Below, one piece after another: positions 40,958 to 49,951 of a stretch of DNA of 64,000 nucleotides. Origin of the DNA: Variovorax guangxiensis (GTDB lineage: Bacteria; Pseudomonadota; Gammaproteobacteria; Burkholderiales; Burkholderiaceae_C); assembly GCF_003952165.1 (NCBI RefSeq), contig NZ_RXFT01000013.1, positions 1 to 64,000 on the forward strand, given 5' to 3'. The notes beneath the pieces were generated by a model, which was given only the letters and a program-made list of their open reading frames with translations, ran no database searches and was not told the origin of the DNA. Position numbers and translations under genes: made by a program. Position 1 is the stretch's first letter. Every line of letters starts with the position of its first letter.

Positions 40958-41019
40958 CCCTATCGATCGGCAAGACACACACATCAGATTCTTCAACACG
41001 CTCTAGAGGAGACTTCAAC

Positions 41020-42756
41020 ATGCAACAAATCCACTGGACTCCCAGGCTGAGGGGCGCCGTCGCGGCAGTGCTCGCGCTGGCCGCGGCCGGCGCGTCGAAC
41101 GCCGCTTCTGTGGCGCCCGTCGCGGCCGAGAACGGCATGGTCGTGAGCGCCCAGCACCTGGCCACCAAGGTCGGCGTCGACGTGCTCAAGCGCGGCGGCA
41201 ACGCGGTCGATGCGGCGGTGGCCGTGGGCTATGCGCTGGCGGTGGTCTACCCCGCGGCCGGCAACCTCGGCGGCGGCGGCTTCATGACCGTGCAGCTGGC
41301 CGACGGCCGCAAGACCTTCCTCGACTTCCGCGAGAAGGCACCTCTGGCCGCCACGGCCAACATGTACCTCGACAAGGACGGCAACGTCATCAAGGGCCTG
41401 AGCACCAAGGGCCACCTCGCCGTGGGCGTGCCGGGCAGCGTCTCGGGCATGGAATACGCGCGCGAGAAGTACGGCACCATGAAGCGCGGCGACCTGCTCG
41501 CCCCGTCGATCCAGCTGGCCGACAAGGGCTTCGCGCTGCAGCAGGGCGACATCGACCTGCTCGCCACCGCCACGGCCGACTTCAAGGAAGACCCGGCCAC
41601 GGCCGCCATCTTCCTGAACAAGGGCGAGCCCTACAAGGTGGGCGACAAGCTGGTGCAGAAGGACCTGGCCAGGACCCTGCGCGAGATCAGCGCCAAGGGC
41701 ACCGACGGCTTCTACAAGGGCTGGGTCGGCAATGCCATCGTGGCCTCCAGCCAGGCCGGCAAGGGCCTGATCACGCAGGCCGACCTCGACCAGTACAAGA
41801 CGCGCGAAATGGCTCCGGTGGAGTGCGATTACCGCGGCTACCGCGTGGTGTCGGCGCCCCCGCCGAGCTCGGGCGGCGTGATCATCTGCGAGATGCTCAA
41901 CATCCTCGAGGGCTATCCGCTCAAGGACCTGGGCTACCACTCGGCACAGGCGGTGCACTACCAGATCGAAGCCATGCGCCACGCCTACGTGGACCGCAAC
42001 AGCTACCTGGGCGACCCCGACTTCGTGAAGAACCCGCTCGAGCGCCTGCTCGACAAGGGCTACGCCGAGAAGATCCGTGCCGTCATCGATCCGAAGAAGG
42101 CCGGCGTCTCCAAGGACATCAAGCCCGGCGTCGCGCCGCACGAAGGCAGCAACACCACCCACTACTCGATCGCCGACAAGTGGGGCAACGCGGTCTCGGT
42201 GACCTACACGCTGAACGACTGGTTCGGCGCCAAGGTCACGGCCGCCAAGACCGGCGTGCTGCTGAACGACGAGATGGACGACTTCACCTCGAAGGTGGGC
42301 GTGCCCAACCTCTACGGCCTGGTGCAGGGCGAGGCCAACAAGATCGAACCGGGCAAGCGCCCGCTGAGCTCGATGAGCCCGACCATCGTGTCCAAGGACG
42401 GCAAGCCGGTGATGGTGGTCGGTACCCCGGGCGGCAGCCGCATCATCACCGCTGTGATGCTGACCATGATCAATGCCATCGACTACGGCATGAACGTGCA
42501 GGAGGCCGTGGACGCGCCGCGCTTCCACCAGCAGTGGCTGCCCGACGTCACCAATGTCGAGACCTACGCGCTGAGCCCCGACACGCGCAAGATCCTGACC
42601 GACATGGGCCACAACCTGGGCGTGCCGCAGCCGGCCAACCACCTGGCGGCGATCATCGTCGGCGCGCCTTCGCTGGGCGGCAAGCCGGTGGGCAACAACC
42701 GCTTCTACGGCGCCAACGACCCCCGCCGCAACACGGGCCTGGCGGCAGGGTACTGA
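41020..42756 (+). CDS. ggt: Gamma-glutamyltransferase
   Basis: N-terminal nucleophile enzyme of 578 residues, made as a precursor that cleaves itself into two chains. The signal peptide ends near ASNAAS, so it acts in the periplasm. The processing site is SNTTHYSIADKWGNAV; by alignment with the Escherichia coli enzyme Thr379 becomes the new N-terminal nucleophile. The substrate-binding segments PPPSSGGVIICEML and SSMSPTIV are present, as is GTPGGSRIIT. It releases the gamma-glutamyl group of glutathione or transfers it to an acceptor. GAGGAGA stands seven bases before the ATG. Confidence 0.95.
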   Translation: MQQIHWTPRLRGAVAAVLALAAAGASNAASVAPVAAENGMVVSAQHLATKVGVDVLKRGGNAVDAAVAVGYALAVVYPAAGNLGGGGFMTVQLADGRKTFLDFREKAPLAATANMYLDKDGNVIKGLSTKGHLAVGVPGSVSGMEYAREKYGTMKRGDLLAPSIQLADKGFALQQGDIDLLATATADFKEDPATAAIFLNKGEPYKVGDKLVQKDLARTLREISAKGTDGFYKGWVGNAIVASSQAGKGLITQADLDQYKTREMAPVECDYRGYRVVSAPPPSSGGVIICEMLNILEGYPLKDLGYHSAQAVHYQIEAMRHAYVDRNSYLGDPDFVKNPLERLLDKGYAEKIRAVIDPKKAGVSKDIKPGVAPHEGSNTTHYSIADKWGNAVSVTYTLNDWFGAKVTAAKTGVLLNDEMDDFTSKVGVPNLYGLVQGEANKIEPGKRPLSSMSPTIVSKDGKPVMVVGTPGGSRIITAVMLTMINAIDYGMNVQEAVDAPRFHQQWLPDVTNVETYALSPDTRKILTDMGHNLGVPQPANHLAAIIVGAPSLGGKPVGNNRFYGANDPRRNTGLAAGY

Positions 42757-42772
42757 TCCTGCGGCAAACTCG

Positions 42773-42808
42773 AAGGCGGTCGTGCCCTGGCGGCGCGGCC
42801 GCTTTTTT
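42773..42808 (+). terminator. Possible intrinsic terminator after ggt
   Basis: AAGGCGGTC can pair with GGCCGCTT if one G bulges, and six T follow. The loop is long and GC-rich. The pseudouridine synthase gene starts 9 bp later. Confidence 0.45.
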
Positions 42809-42816
42809 CTTTTCCC

Positions 42817-43566
42817 ATGCATCTGCAAGACATCCTCTACACCCAGGGCTTCGGCACGCGCCGCGTGTGCGCGGGGCTGGTCCAGCAAGGCCACGTGAGC
42901 ATCGGCGGCGAAGTGGTGGACGACCCGTTCGCTGACCTGGAACCCGAAGGACTCCACTACATCGTCCAGGGCACCCCGTGGGAGTACCACGAGAAGGCCT
43001 ACCTGATGCTGCACAAGCCCGCCGGCACCGAGTGCTCGCAGAAGCCCTCGACCTATCCGAGCATCTACACGCTGCTGCCGTCACCGCTGCGGCTGCGGCC
43101 CAACAAGGGCGCGGTGCAGGGTGTGCAGGCCATCGGCCGGCTCGACCAGGACACCACCGGCCTGCTGCTTCTGACCGACGACGGCCAGTTCATCCACAAG
43201 ATGGGCTCGCCCAAGCACCACGTGCCCAAGGTCTACGAGGTGACGGCCAAGCACCCGGTGGACGAGGCACAGATTGCGAAACTGCTGGCCGGCGTGGTGC
43301 TCGACGACGATCCGAAGCCGGTACGCGCCGCCGCCTGCGAATCCGACGGCCCGCTGCACCTGCGGCTCACCCTCACCGAGGGGAAGTACCACCAGGTCAA
43401 GCGCATGCTGGCCGCGGTCGGCAACCGGGTGGAGGGGCTGCACCGCTCGCGCATCGGCGAGCTGGCGCTGCCTGCCGAACTCGCGCCCGGGCAGTGGCGT
43501 TGGCTGACCGCCGACGAGGTGGCGGGCCTGCGTGCGCCGGCCAAACCCGCCAAGGCGTTGAAATAG
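42817..43566 (+). CDS. rsuA: RsuA-type ribosomal small-subunit pseudouridine synthase
   Basis: Protein of 249 residues. A short N-terminal S4 domain (MHLQDILYTQGFGTRRVCAG) is followed by the catalytic domain with HKPAG and the motif AIGRLDQDTTGLLLLTDDG, where Asp110 is the conserved nucleophile-type residue. Later KVYEVTAKHPV and EGKYHQVKRMLAAVGN are typical. In Escherichia coli RsuA makes pseudouridine 516 of 16S rRNA; the closest assignment here is RsuA, with the related RluE/RluF less likely because of length and the S4 domain. The last residues are Lys- and Ala-rich. It has no evident operon partner. Confidence 0.88.
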   Translation: MHLQDILYTQGFGTRRVCAGLVQQGHVSIGGEVVDDPFADLEPEGLHYIVQGTPWEYHEKAYLMLHKPAGTECSQKPSTYPSIYTLLPSPLRLRPNKGAVQGVQAIGRLDQDTTGLLLLTDDGQFIHKMGSPKHHVPKVYEVTAKHPVDEAQIAKLLAGVVLDDDPKPVRAAACESDGPLHLRLTLTEGKYHQVKRMLAAVGNRVEGLHRSRIGELALPAELAPGQWRWLTADEVAGLRAPAKPAKALK

Positions 43567-43678
43567 AAGGGAAAAACGCGAGGAAAACGCTGAGAAACGG
43601 GGGAAAAGGGCACGGTCCCGGTCAGCCAGTCTTAAGGGCCGGCCGTTAACATTCCGAACTCTCTCCCGGAACATTCCC

Positions 43679-44683
43679 TTGCGACTCCCAGCCCGACCGA
43701 ATGGCCGCCTCGCGGCTTTCCTGCTTGCCTGCATGACGGCCTTCGCGGCCCATACCGCCGCCGCAGCGCCAGAACCCCCTCCGATCTTCGTGCTCAACTC
43801 GCTGGACGCGAACGTGAGCGTGATCAATCCCGTCGACTGGACGGAAAAGCAGCGCATTCCCACCGGCAAGGAGCCGCACCACATCTACATGACGCCAGAC
43901 GAGAAGTCGGTCATCGTGGCCAATTCGGCAGGCGACTCGCTGACCTTCCTGAACCCCCGCACGGCCGAAGTGCAGCGCGTGGTCTACGGCATCATCGATC
44001 CGTACCAGCTGCAGTTCTCGCGCGACATGAAGTGGTTCGTCACGGCGGGCAACCGCCTGAACCACGTCGACGTCTACCGCTGGGACGGCAAGGACCTGAA
44101 GCTGGCCAAGCGCATCGCCAGCGGCAAGACGCCCAGCCACATCTGGATCGACAACACCAGCACCATCGCCTACGTGACGATGCAGGACAGCGACGAGATG
44201 ATCGCTGTCGACCTGCCCACCCAGACCATCAAGTGGCGCACCGCCACCGGCGCCATGCCGGCCGACATCTTCGGCGTGCACAACGACAAGACCCTGCTCG
44301 TGGGCCTCACCGGCAGCGACGGCGTGCAGGTGTTCGACGTGGCCGGCGCCGAGCCGAAACTGGTCGGCAAGATCCCCACCGGCAAGGGTGCCCACGCCTT
44401 CCGCTCGGCCGGCGACGGCAAGAGCGTGTTCGTGAGCAACCGCGTGGCCAACAGCATCAGCCGCATCGACCTGGCGACGCTGAAGGTGGTCGCCACCTAC
44501 CCGGTGCCCGGCGGTCCCGACTGCATGGACGTGTCGGCCGACGGCAAGACGCTCTACGTGACGTCGCGCTGGGCCAAGAAGCTCAGCGTGGTCGACCTGG
44601 CCAGCAACAAGGTCGTGCGCCAGGTCAACGTCGGCCGTTCGCCTCACGGCGTGTGGACGCTGGACCATGCCAGGCGCATCTAG
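43679..44683 (+). CDS. YncE-like beta-propeller protein, exported
   Basis: Protein of 334 residues with repeated propeller blades: IFVLNSLDANVSVINPVDW, ISRIDLATLKVVATYPVPGG and LSVVDLASNKVVRQVNVGR each give the V/I-x-x-x-D pattern typical of YVTN/cytochrome-d1-type repeats. A signal peptide ends near AHTAAAAPEP. The start is TTG because this peptide needs the upstream residues; a start at the ATG of 43733 would lose most of it. The role is unknown; such proteins are often periplasmic scaffolds. Its last 17 bases overlap the deacetylase gene, so the two are probably coupled. Confidence 0.8.
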   Translation: MRLPARPNGRLAAFLLACMTAFAAHTAAAAPEPPPIFVLNSLDANVSVINPVDWTEKQRIPTGKEPHHIYMTPDEKSVIVANSAGDSLTFLNPRTAEVQRVVYGIIDPYQLQFSRDMKWFVTAGNRLNHVDVYRWDGKDLKLAKRIASGKTPSHIWIDNTSTIAYVTMQDSDEMIAVDLPTQTIKWRTATGAMPADIFGVHNDKTLLVGLTGSDGVQVFDVAGAEPKLVGKIPTGKGAHAFRSAGDGKSVFVSNRVANSISRIDLATLKVVATYPVPGGPDCMDVSADGKTLYVTSRWAKKLSVVDLASNKVVRQVNVGRSPHGVWTLDHARRI

Positions 44684-45488
44684 GCGCGCCGGCCTGGCCG
44701 TCGCGGCTTCCATGGTCGCGCTGGCGGCGGTGCCGTCCCCCGGCGCCTGGGCGGCGCAGGAGCCGCCCGCCTGCGAAAAGCCCGTCTACCTGACCTTCGA
44801 CACCGGCCACATGGGCATCGCGCCGCTGGTGGCCGACGTGCTCAAGCGGCAGGACGTTCGCGTCACCTTCTTCGCCGCCGCCGAGCGCACCCAGACCGAC
44901 GGCGACAGCCTCGACGACCACTGGGCGCCGTGGTGGAAGGCGAGGGCGGCCGAGGGCAACGAATTCGGCTCCCACACGTACGACCACGCCTACTGGCGCG
45001 CCGACGTGAAGGGCGTGCCGCCGTCCTTCCGCATCAAGCCCTCGGCCGGCCCGCAGAACGGCAAGGAATCGACCTGGAGCGCGGCCGAGTACTGCGCCAA
45101 CATAAAAAAGGCTTCCGACCGGCTGGCGGCGGTCACCGGCAAGAAGCCGCTGCCGCTGTACCGCGCGCCGGGTGGCAAGACCTCGCCCGCGCTGCTGGCT
45201 GCGGCCGAAGGCTGCGGCTACAAGTACGTGGGCTGGGCGCCCGCCGGCTTTCTCGGCGACGAGCTGCCGAGCGAGAAATTCAGCAACGCGAAGCTGCTCA
45301 CGCAGGCGCTGGACACCATCCGCCCCGGCGACATCCTGCTCGCGCACCTGGGCATCTGGTCGCGCAAGGACCCGTGGGCGCCGGCCAACCTCGAGCCGCT
45401 GATCGTCGGCCTGAAGGCCAAGGGTTTCTGCTTCCGCACGCTGCGCCAGCATCCGGACTTCAAGGCCTGGATCGCCTCCCATCCCTGA
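44667..45488 (+). CDS. Polysaccharide deacetylase (NodB-like), exported
   Basis: Protein of 273 residues with a signal peptide ending near GAWAAQ. The NodB domain has TFDTGH at residues 43-48, where most members have TFDDG, so the second metal-type Asp is Thr46. The metal-binding histidine motif SHTYDHAYW and the LYRAPGGKTSP segment are present. It would remove acyl groups from an envelope or extracellular sugar polymer. Whether the Thr weakens metal binding is not clear; variants of this motif are known in bacteria. The start lies inside the end of the beta-propeller gene, consistent with one transcript. Confidence 0.87.
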   Translation: MPGASRRAGLAVAASMVALAAVPSPGAWAAQEPPACEKPVYLTFDTGHMGIAPLVADVLKRQDVRVTFFAAAERTQTDGDSLDDHWAPWWKARAAEGNEFGSHTYDHAYWRADVKGVPPSFRIKPSAGPQNGKESTWSAAEYCANIKKASDRLAAVTGKKPLPLYRAPGGKTSPALLAAAEGCGYKYVGWAPAGFLGDELPSEKFSNAKLLTQALDTIRPGDILLAHLGIWSRKDPWAPANLEPLIVGLKAKGFCFRTLRQHPDFKAWIASHP

Positions 45489-45515
45489 ACGACTGAACGA
45501 CGAGTTTTCCTGACC

Positions 45516-46490
45516 GTGATCGACTGGCTGACAGACGCCTTTTCCGCCATGCAGGGCTGGTTCTTCGAAACCGCCGTGCAGCCGCTGGTCTACGCCGTGG
45601 GGCTGGGCGGCTGGACGGAGGACGCCTTCGACGCCACCGGCTGGCTGCTGGTGGGCGTGATCCAGATCCTGGTGCTGCTGGCCATCATCGGGCCGCTGCA
45701 GCGCTGGCGTTCGGCGGAGCCGGTGGTCGACCACCACGCGATCCGCATCGACGTGCTCTACACGCTGATCCACCGGCTGGGGCTGTTCCGGCTGGCGATG
45801 TTCTTCACGCTGCAGCCTTTCTTCGACGACGCCATGGGCGTGCTGCGCACGGCGGGGTGGGGCACTTTCCACCTCGACGAGGTGTGGCCGGGCGTCACCG
45901 ACATTCCCTGGGTGGCCTTCGCCATCTACCTCGTGGTGCTCGATTTCGTGGGCTACTGGATCCACCGCGGCCAGCACCAGTTCAACTGGTGGTGGGGCCT
46001 GCATTCGCTGCACCACTCGCAGCGCCAGATGACGATGTGGAGCGATGACCGCAACCACCTGCTCGACGACATCATCCACGACGCGCTGATCGTCATCGTC
46101 GCGCAGCTCATCGGCGTGGCGCCGGGGCAGTTCATCGCCTTCGTCGCCTTCACCCAGCTCAGCGAGAGCCTGCAGCACGCCAACCTGCGGCTGAGCTTCG
46201 GCGCCATCGGCGAGCGGCTGTGGATCAGCCCGCGCTTCCACCGGCTGCACCACAGCATCGGGCTGGGCCACGAATCGAACGGCCCCACCACCCTCGGCGG
46301 CCACAACTTCGGCGTGCTGCTGCCTTGGTGGGACATGCTCTTTCGCACCGCCAACTTCGATAACCGCTACGACCCGACCGGCATCCGCGACCAGGTGGAG
46401 CCCCGTGCCGACGGCCGCGTGCGCGACTACGGCCGCGGCTTCTGGGCGCAGCAATGGCTGGGACTGAAGCGAATGGTCGGTCGCGGTTGA
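45516..46490 (+). CDS. Sterol desaturase / fatty acid hydroxylase family membrane protein
   Basis: Integral membrane protein of 324 residues. Several hydrophobic segments lie in the first 170 residues, followed by the histidine clusters of the di-iron hydroxylase superfamily: WIHRGQHQFNWWW, LHSLHHSQRQM and FHRLHHSIGLGHESN. The GTG start is a choice between weak signals; an ATG at 45549 is possible. Members hydroxylate or desaturate lipids or sterols, and in bacteria most have no known substrate. It lies 27 bp after the deacetylase gene and may share its transcript. Confidence 0.88.
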   Translation: MIDWLTDAFSAMQGWFFETAVQPLVYAVGLGGWTEDAFDATGWLLVGVIQILVLLAIIGPLQRWRSAEPVVDHHAIRIDVLYTLIHRLGLFRLAMFFTLQPFFDDAMGVLRTAGWGTFHLDEVWPGVTDIPWVAFAIYLVVLDFVGYWIHRGQHQFNWWWGLHSLHHSQRQMTMWSDDRNHLLDDIIHDALIVIVAQLIGVAPGQFIAFVAFTQLSESLQHANLRLSFGAIGERLWISPRFHRLHHSIGLGHESNGPTTLGGHNFGVLLPWWDMLFRTANFDNRYDPTGIRDQVEPRADGRVRDYGRGFWAQQWLGLKRMVGRG

Positions 46491-46540
46491 GGGGCTCCGG
46501 GCCCTGAACCGCGCGCCCGAGGCGTTATCCTCGCTGCCTC

Positions 46541-47428
46541 ATGCGCCTGCTCCTCGACTCCTTCTGGCGCGCGGTCGCCTATTGCATGCTGCCGCGCGTG
46601 ATCGTGCTGTCGCTGCTGCCGCTGGGGCTCATGATCGTGCTGGCCGCGGCGCTGGGCTACTTCTACTGGGACGCGGCCGTGGTCTGGACGCGCGGCGCGC
46701 TCGACGCCTGGCCGCTGCTGTCGAGCTTCTGGTCGTGGCTCGGCCGCCTCTTCTCCGGCGACGTCACTTCCGTGCTGGCATCGCTGGTCGTGGTGTTCGC
46801 CGCCACGCCGGTGATCGTGGTGGTCTGCCTGCTGATCGTGGCCGGTTTCATGGCTCCCGCTTTGACGAAGCTGGTCGGCGAACGGCGTTTTCCGGGGCTG
46901 GAGCAGAAGAAGGGCGCTTCCTTCCTCGGCAGCGTGGCGCGCTCGCTGGCCGCCACCGTGCTGGCGGTGATCGCGCTGGTGGTGTCGATGCCGCTGTGGC
47001 TCATTCCTCCGCTGGTGCTGATATTGCCGCCGCTGATCTGGGGCTGGCTCACCTACCGCGTGATGAGCTTCGACGCGCTGGCCGAGCATGCCAGCCCCGA
47101 GGAGCGCGCCGCGCTCATCCGAGCGCACCGGGTGCCGCTCTTGTGCATCGGCGTGCTGTGCGGCTACCTGGGCGCCGCGCCCAGCATCGTCTGGGCGTCG
47201 GGCCTGCTGTTCGCCGCCGCCTTCTTCGTGCTTGTGCCCATCGCCATCTGGATCTACACACTGGTTTTCGCTTTCTCGGCGCTCTGGTTCGCCCACTACT
47301 GCCTCGACGCGCTCGCGCAGCTGCGCGCCCGGCGCGCGGCGGCGGAAGCATCCGCGGCCGGCGGCACGCCCGCCATCGAGGCCGATGAAGCCAGCAAGGC
47401 AGCTCTTTCCCAATGGGGTTCTCCATGA
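46541..47428 (+). CDS. EI24-domain membrane protein
   Basis: Membrane protein of 295 residues. At least six hydrophobic segments are visible, for example VIVLSLLPLGLMIVLAAALG, SLVVVFAATPVIVVVCLLIV, ATVLAVIALVVSMPLWLIPP and IAIWIYTLVFAFSALWFAHY. The pattern fits the EI24 (CysZ-like) family, whose CysZ member passes sulphate; direct evidence for sulphate is absent here. The C-terminus is Ala-rich and likely flexible. Its stop overlaps the start of the next gene as ATGA. Confidence 0.85.
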   Translation: MRLLLDSFWRAVAYCMLPRVIVLSLLPLGLMIVLAAALGYFYWDAAVVWTRGALDAWPLLSSFWSWLGRLFSGDVTSVLASLVVVFAATPVIVVVCLLIVAGFMAPALTKLVGERRFPGLEQKKGASFLGSVARSLAATVLAVIALVVSMPLWLIPPLVLILPPLIWGWLTYRVMSFDALAEHASPEERAALIRAHRVPLLCIGVLCGYLGAAPSIVWASGLLFAAAFFVLVPIAIWIYTLVFAFSALWFAHYCLDALAQLRARRAAAEASAAGGTPAIEADEASKAALSQWGSP

Positions 47429-48225
47429 CTCGCGCATTCGGTCTCATCGTCGTCGGCGACGAGATCCTCTCCGGCAAGCGTGCCGACAAGCACATGTCCA
47501 AGGTCATCGAGCTGCTCGCAGCGCGCGGCCTGCAGCTGGGCTGGGCCGAATACGTGGGCGACGAGCCCGCCCGCATCACGGCGGCGCTGCAGCGCGCCTT
47601 CGCCTCGGGCGACGTCGTCTTCTCGACCGGCGGCATCGGCGCCACGCCCGACGACCACACCCGCCAGTGCGCGGCCAGGGCGCTGGGCGTGCCGCTGGCG
47701 CTGCACCCCGAGGCCGAGCTGCTGATCCGCGAGCGCATGCAGGACACCGCGCGCGAGCAGGGCGTGCCCTACGAGCCCGACCGGGCCGACAACGTGCACC
47801 GGCTCAACATGGGCGTGTTTCCACAGGGGGCCGCGCTCATCTACAACCCGTACAACAAGATTCCGGGCTTCAGCGTGGGCGACGTGCACTTCGTGCCGGG
47901 CTTTCCCGTCATGGCCTGGCCGATGATCGAATCGGTGCTCGACGGGCGCTACGCCAGCCTGTTCGCCAGCAACGCGGTCGCCGAGAAGTCCGTGATCGTT
48001 TTCGGTGCCATGGAGGCCACGCTGACCCCCCTCATGGAAGCCATCGAGGCCACCCATGCCGGCGTCAAGGTGTTCAGCCTGCCCAGCGTCGATCACCCGA
48101 CCTACGGCCGCCACATCGAACTGGGCGTCAAGGGCGACGCGGGCCGGCTCGACGCCGCCTATGCCCAGCTCATCGAAGGTCTGCACACTTTTGACGCCAA
48201 GCTTGGCCCTGAATTGGTGCGATAA
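47425..48225 (+). CDS. Molybdopterin-binding domain protein, CinA N-terminal type
   Basis: Protein of 266 residues. It opens with FGLIVVGDEILSGKRADKH and has DVVFSTGGIGATPDDHTRQ, the signatures of the MoCF-biosynthesis fold of CinA/MoaB/MogA proteins. The C-terminal NMN amidohydrolase domain of full CinA is absent, so this is a single-domain member, perhaps a nucleotide-hydrolysing or competence/damage-associated protein of unknown role. The ATG is set by its ATGA overlap with the EI24 gene. NtrC-type repeats of the glnA promoter begin within its last codons. Confidence 0.86.
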   Translation: MTRAFGLIVVGDEILSGKRADKHMSKVIELLAARGLQLGWAEYVGDEPARITAALQRAFASGDVVFSTGGIGATPDDHTRQCAARALGVPLALHPEAELLIRERMQDTAREQGVPYEPDRADNVHRLNMGVFPQGAALIYNPYNKIPGFSVGDVHFVPGFPVMAWPMIESVLDGRYASLFASNAVAEKSVIVFGAMEATLTPLMEAIEATHAGVKVFSLPSVDHPTYGRHIELGVKGDAGRLDAAYAQLIEGLHTFDAKLGPELVR

Positions 48226-48249
48226 AAATCAATGCACCAAAATAGTGAA
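48214..48249. promoter_or_regulatory. Overlapping NtrC-type binding sites upstream of glnA
   Basis: TTGGTGC (48214-48220) and GCACCAA (48234-48240) form a perfect dyad. A second arrangement, TGCACCAAAATAGTGAA (48233-48249), follows the TGCACC-N5-GGTGCA consensus with two mismatches in the second half. The site lies about 80 bp before the -12 element of the sigma-54 promoter, the usual enhancer range. Confidence 0.7.
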
Positions 48250-48308
48250 TTTCCGCCTTCATTTGGGTTCCATGGCGGCCATCGAAGCCTCATCCGGCGA
48301 GGCGACAA

Positions 48309-48324
48309 TGGCACAGAAACTGCA
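48309..48324 (+). promoter_or_regulatory. Sigma-54 promoter of glnA
   Basis: TGGCACAGAAACTGCA carries the -24 GG and the -12 GC at the required 10-base spacing, with the TGGCAC block intact. The start site should fall near 48335, giving a short leader to the glnA ATG at 48372. Confidence 0.78.
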
Positions 48325-48371
48325 TCCCACGTCCCTGTATTCCTAACCACCATCCAACTCAGGAGAAACTG

Positions 48372-49787
48372 ATGGCAAAGACCGTCGCCGATGTACTCAA
48401 GCTCGTCAAGGAAAACGAGGTCAAGTTCGTCGACTTCCGCTTCACCGATACCCGCGGCAAAGAGCAGCACGTGACCGTGCCGGTCTCGGCTTTCGACGAA
48501 GACAAATTCACCTCGGGCCACGCATTCGACGGCTCGTCCATCGCCGGCTGGAAGGGGATCGAAGCTTCGGACATGCAGCTCATGCCCGACCCGAACACCG
48601 CCAACATCGATCCGTTCTTCGAAGAGACGACGATGATCCTGACCTGCGACGTGATCGACCCCGCCGACGGCAAGGCCTACGAGCGCGATCCGCGCTCGCT
48701 CGCCAAGCGCGCCGAGGCGTACATGAAGGCATCGGGCCTGGGCGACACCGCCTACTTCGGTCCGGAACCCGAATTCTTCGTCTTCGACGGCGTGCGCTGG
48801 AAGAACGACATGTCGGGCTGCTTCGTGAAGATCGAATCCGAAGAAGCCTCGTGGAACACCGACAAGGAGTTCGAGCACGGCAACAGCGGCCACCGTCCCG
48901 CGGTCAAGGGCGGCTACTTCCCGGTTCCCCCGGTCGACAGCTTCCAGGACATGCGCTCGGAAATGTGCCTGGTGCTCGAATCGCTGGGCATCCCGGTCGA
49001 AGTGCATCACCATGAAGTGGCCAACGCCGGCCAGCTCGAGATCGGCACCAAGTTCAGCACGCTGGTGCAGCGCGCCGACTGGGTCCAGCTGCAGAAGTAC
49101 GTGATCCACAACGTGGCCCACGCCTACGGCAAGACCGCCACCTTCATGCCCAAGCCCGTCGTCGGCGACAACGGCTCCGGCATGCACGTGCACCAGTCGG
49201 TCTGGAAGGACGGCAAGAACCTGTTCGCCGGCGACGGCTATGCAGGCCTCTCGGACTTCGCCCTGCACTACATCGGCGGCATCATCAAGCACGCCCGTGC
49301 CCTGAACGCCATCACGAACCCCGGCACCAACAGCTACAAGCGCCTGGTCCCCGGCTTCGAGGCCCCGGTGAAGCTGGCCTACTCGGCCAAGAACCGCTCG
49401 GCATCGATCCGCATCCCGTTCGTGGCCAACCCGAAGGGCCGCCGTGTCGAAGCGCGCTTCCCCGATCCGCTGATGAACCCGTACCTCGGTTTCGCGGCCC
49501 TGCTGATGGCAGGCCTCGACGGCGTGGAAAACAAGATCCATCCGGGCGAAGCCGCCAGCAAGGACCTGTACCACCTGCCGCCGGAAGAAGACGCGCTGAT
49601 CCCGACCGTCTGCCACAGCCTCGACCAGGCCCTGGAAAACCTGGACAAGGACCGTGCGTTCCTGACCAAGGGCGGCGTGTTCACCGATGCCTACATCGAC
49701 GCGTACATCGACCTGAAGATGCAGGAAGTCACGCGCTTCCGCATGGCTACCCACCCGGTCGAGTTCGACATGTACTACTCCCTGTAA
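48372..49787 (+). CDS. glnA: Glutamine synthetase, type I
   Basis: Type I glutamine synthetase of 471 residues, which joins ammonia to glutamate using ATP; the enzyme is a dodecamer in the cytoplasm. Signature segments are FDGSSIAGWKGI, the catalytic-domain motif KPVVGDNGSGMHVHQS and the adenylylation region KDLYHLPPEED with its Tyr, so control by adenylylation is expected. AGGAGA lies six bases before the ATG. Upstream stand a sigma-54 promoter and NtrC-type sites, and ntrB-ntrC follow 0.7 kb downstream, the classical nitrogen-control arrangement. Confidence 0.98.
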   Translation: MAKTVADVLKLVKENEVKFVDFRFTDTRGKEQHVTVPVSAFDEDKFTSGHAFDGSSIAGWKGIEASDMQLMPDPNTANIDPFFEETTMILTCDVIDPADGKAYERDPRSLAKRAEAYMKASGLGDTAYFGPEPEFFVFDGVRWKNDMSGCFVKIESEEASWNTDKEFEHGNSGHRPAVKGGYFPVPPVDSFQDMRSEMCLVLESLGIPVEVHHHEVANAGQLEIGTKFSTLVQRADWVQLQKYVIHNVAHAYGKTATFMPKPVVGDNGSGMHVHQSVWKDGKNLFAGDGYAGLSDFALHYIGGIIKHARALNAITNPGTNSYKRLVPGFEAPVKLAYSAKNRSASIRIPFVANPKGRRVEARFPDPLMNPYLGFAALLMAGLDGVENKIHPGEAASKDLYHLPPEEDALIPTVCHSLDQALENLDKDRAFLTKGGVFTDAYIDAYIDLKMQEVTRFRMATHPVEFDMYYSL

Positions 49788-49847
49788 TCGGTTCGCCCCA
49801 GACTGCATGCGCCTTCCTCCCGGGAGGTGCAGGCCTGATGGGTCATG

Positions 49848-49873
49848 AAGGACGGCTCGGCCGTCCTTTTTCT
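49848..49873 (+). terminator. Intrinsic terminator after glnA
   Basis: An 8-bp stem, AAGGACGG with CCGTCCTT and loop CTCGG, continues into T-rich sequence (TTTTTCTTTT counted from the end of the stem). It separates glnA from the following gene, so ntrB-ntrC probably have their own promoter or depend on read-through. Confidence 0.82.
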
Positions 49874-49951
49874 TTTGGGTGGAACATCTGGTCACTTTTG
49901 CCGTCGAATTGCACGAAAATGCGCCTTTGTCGCCGCTCTCCACCGATACAC

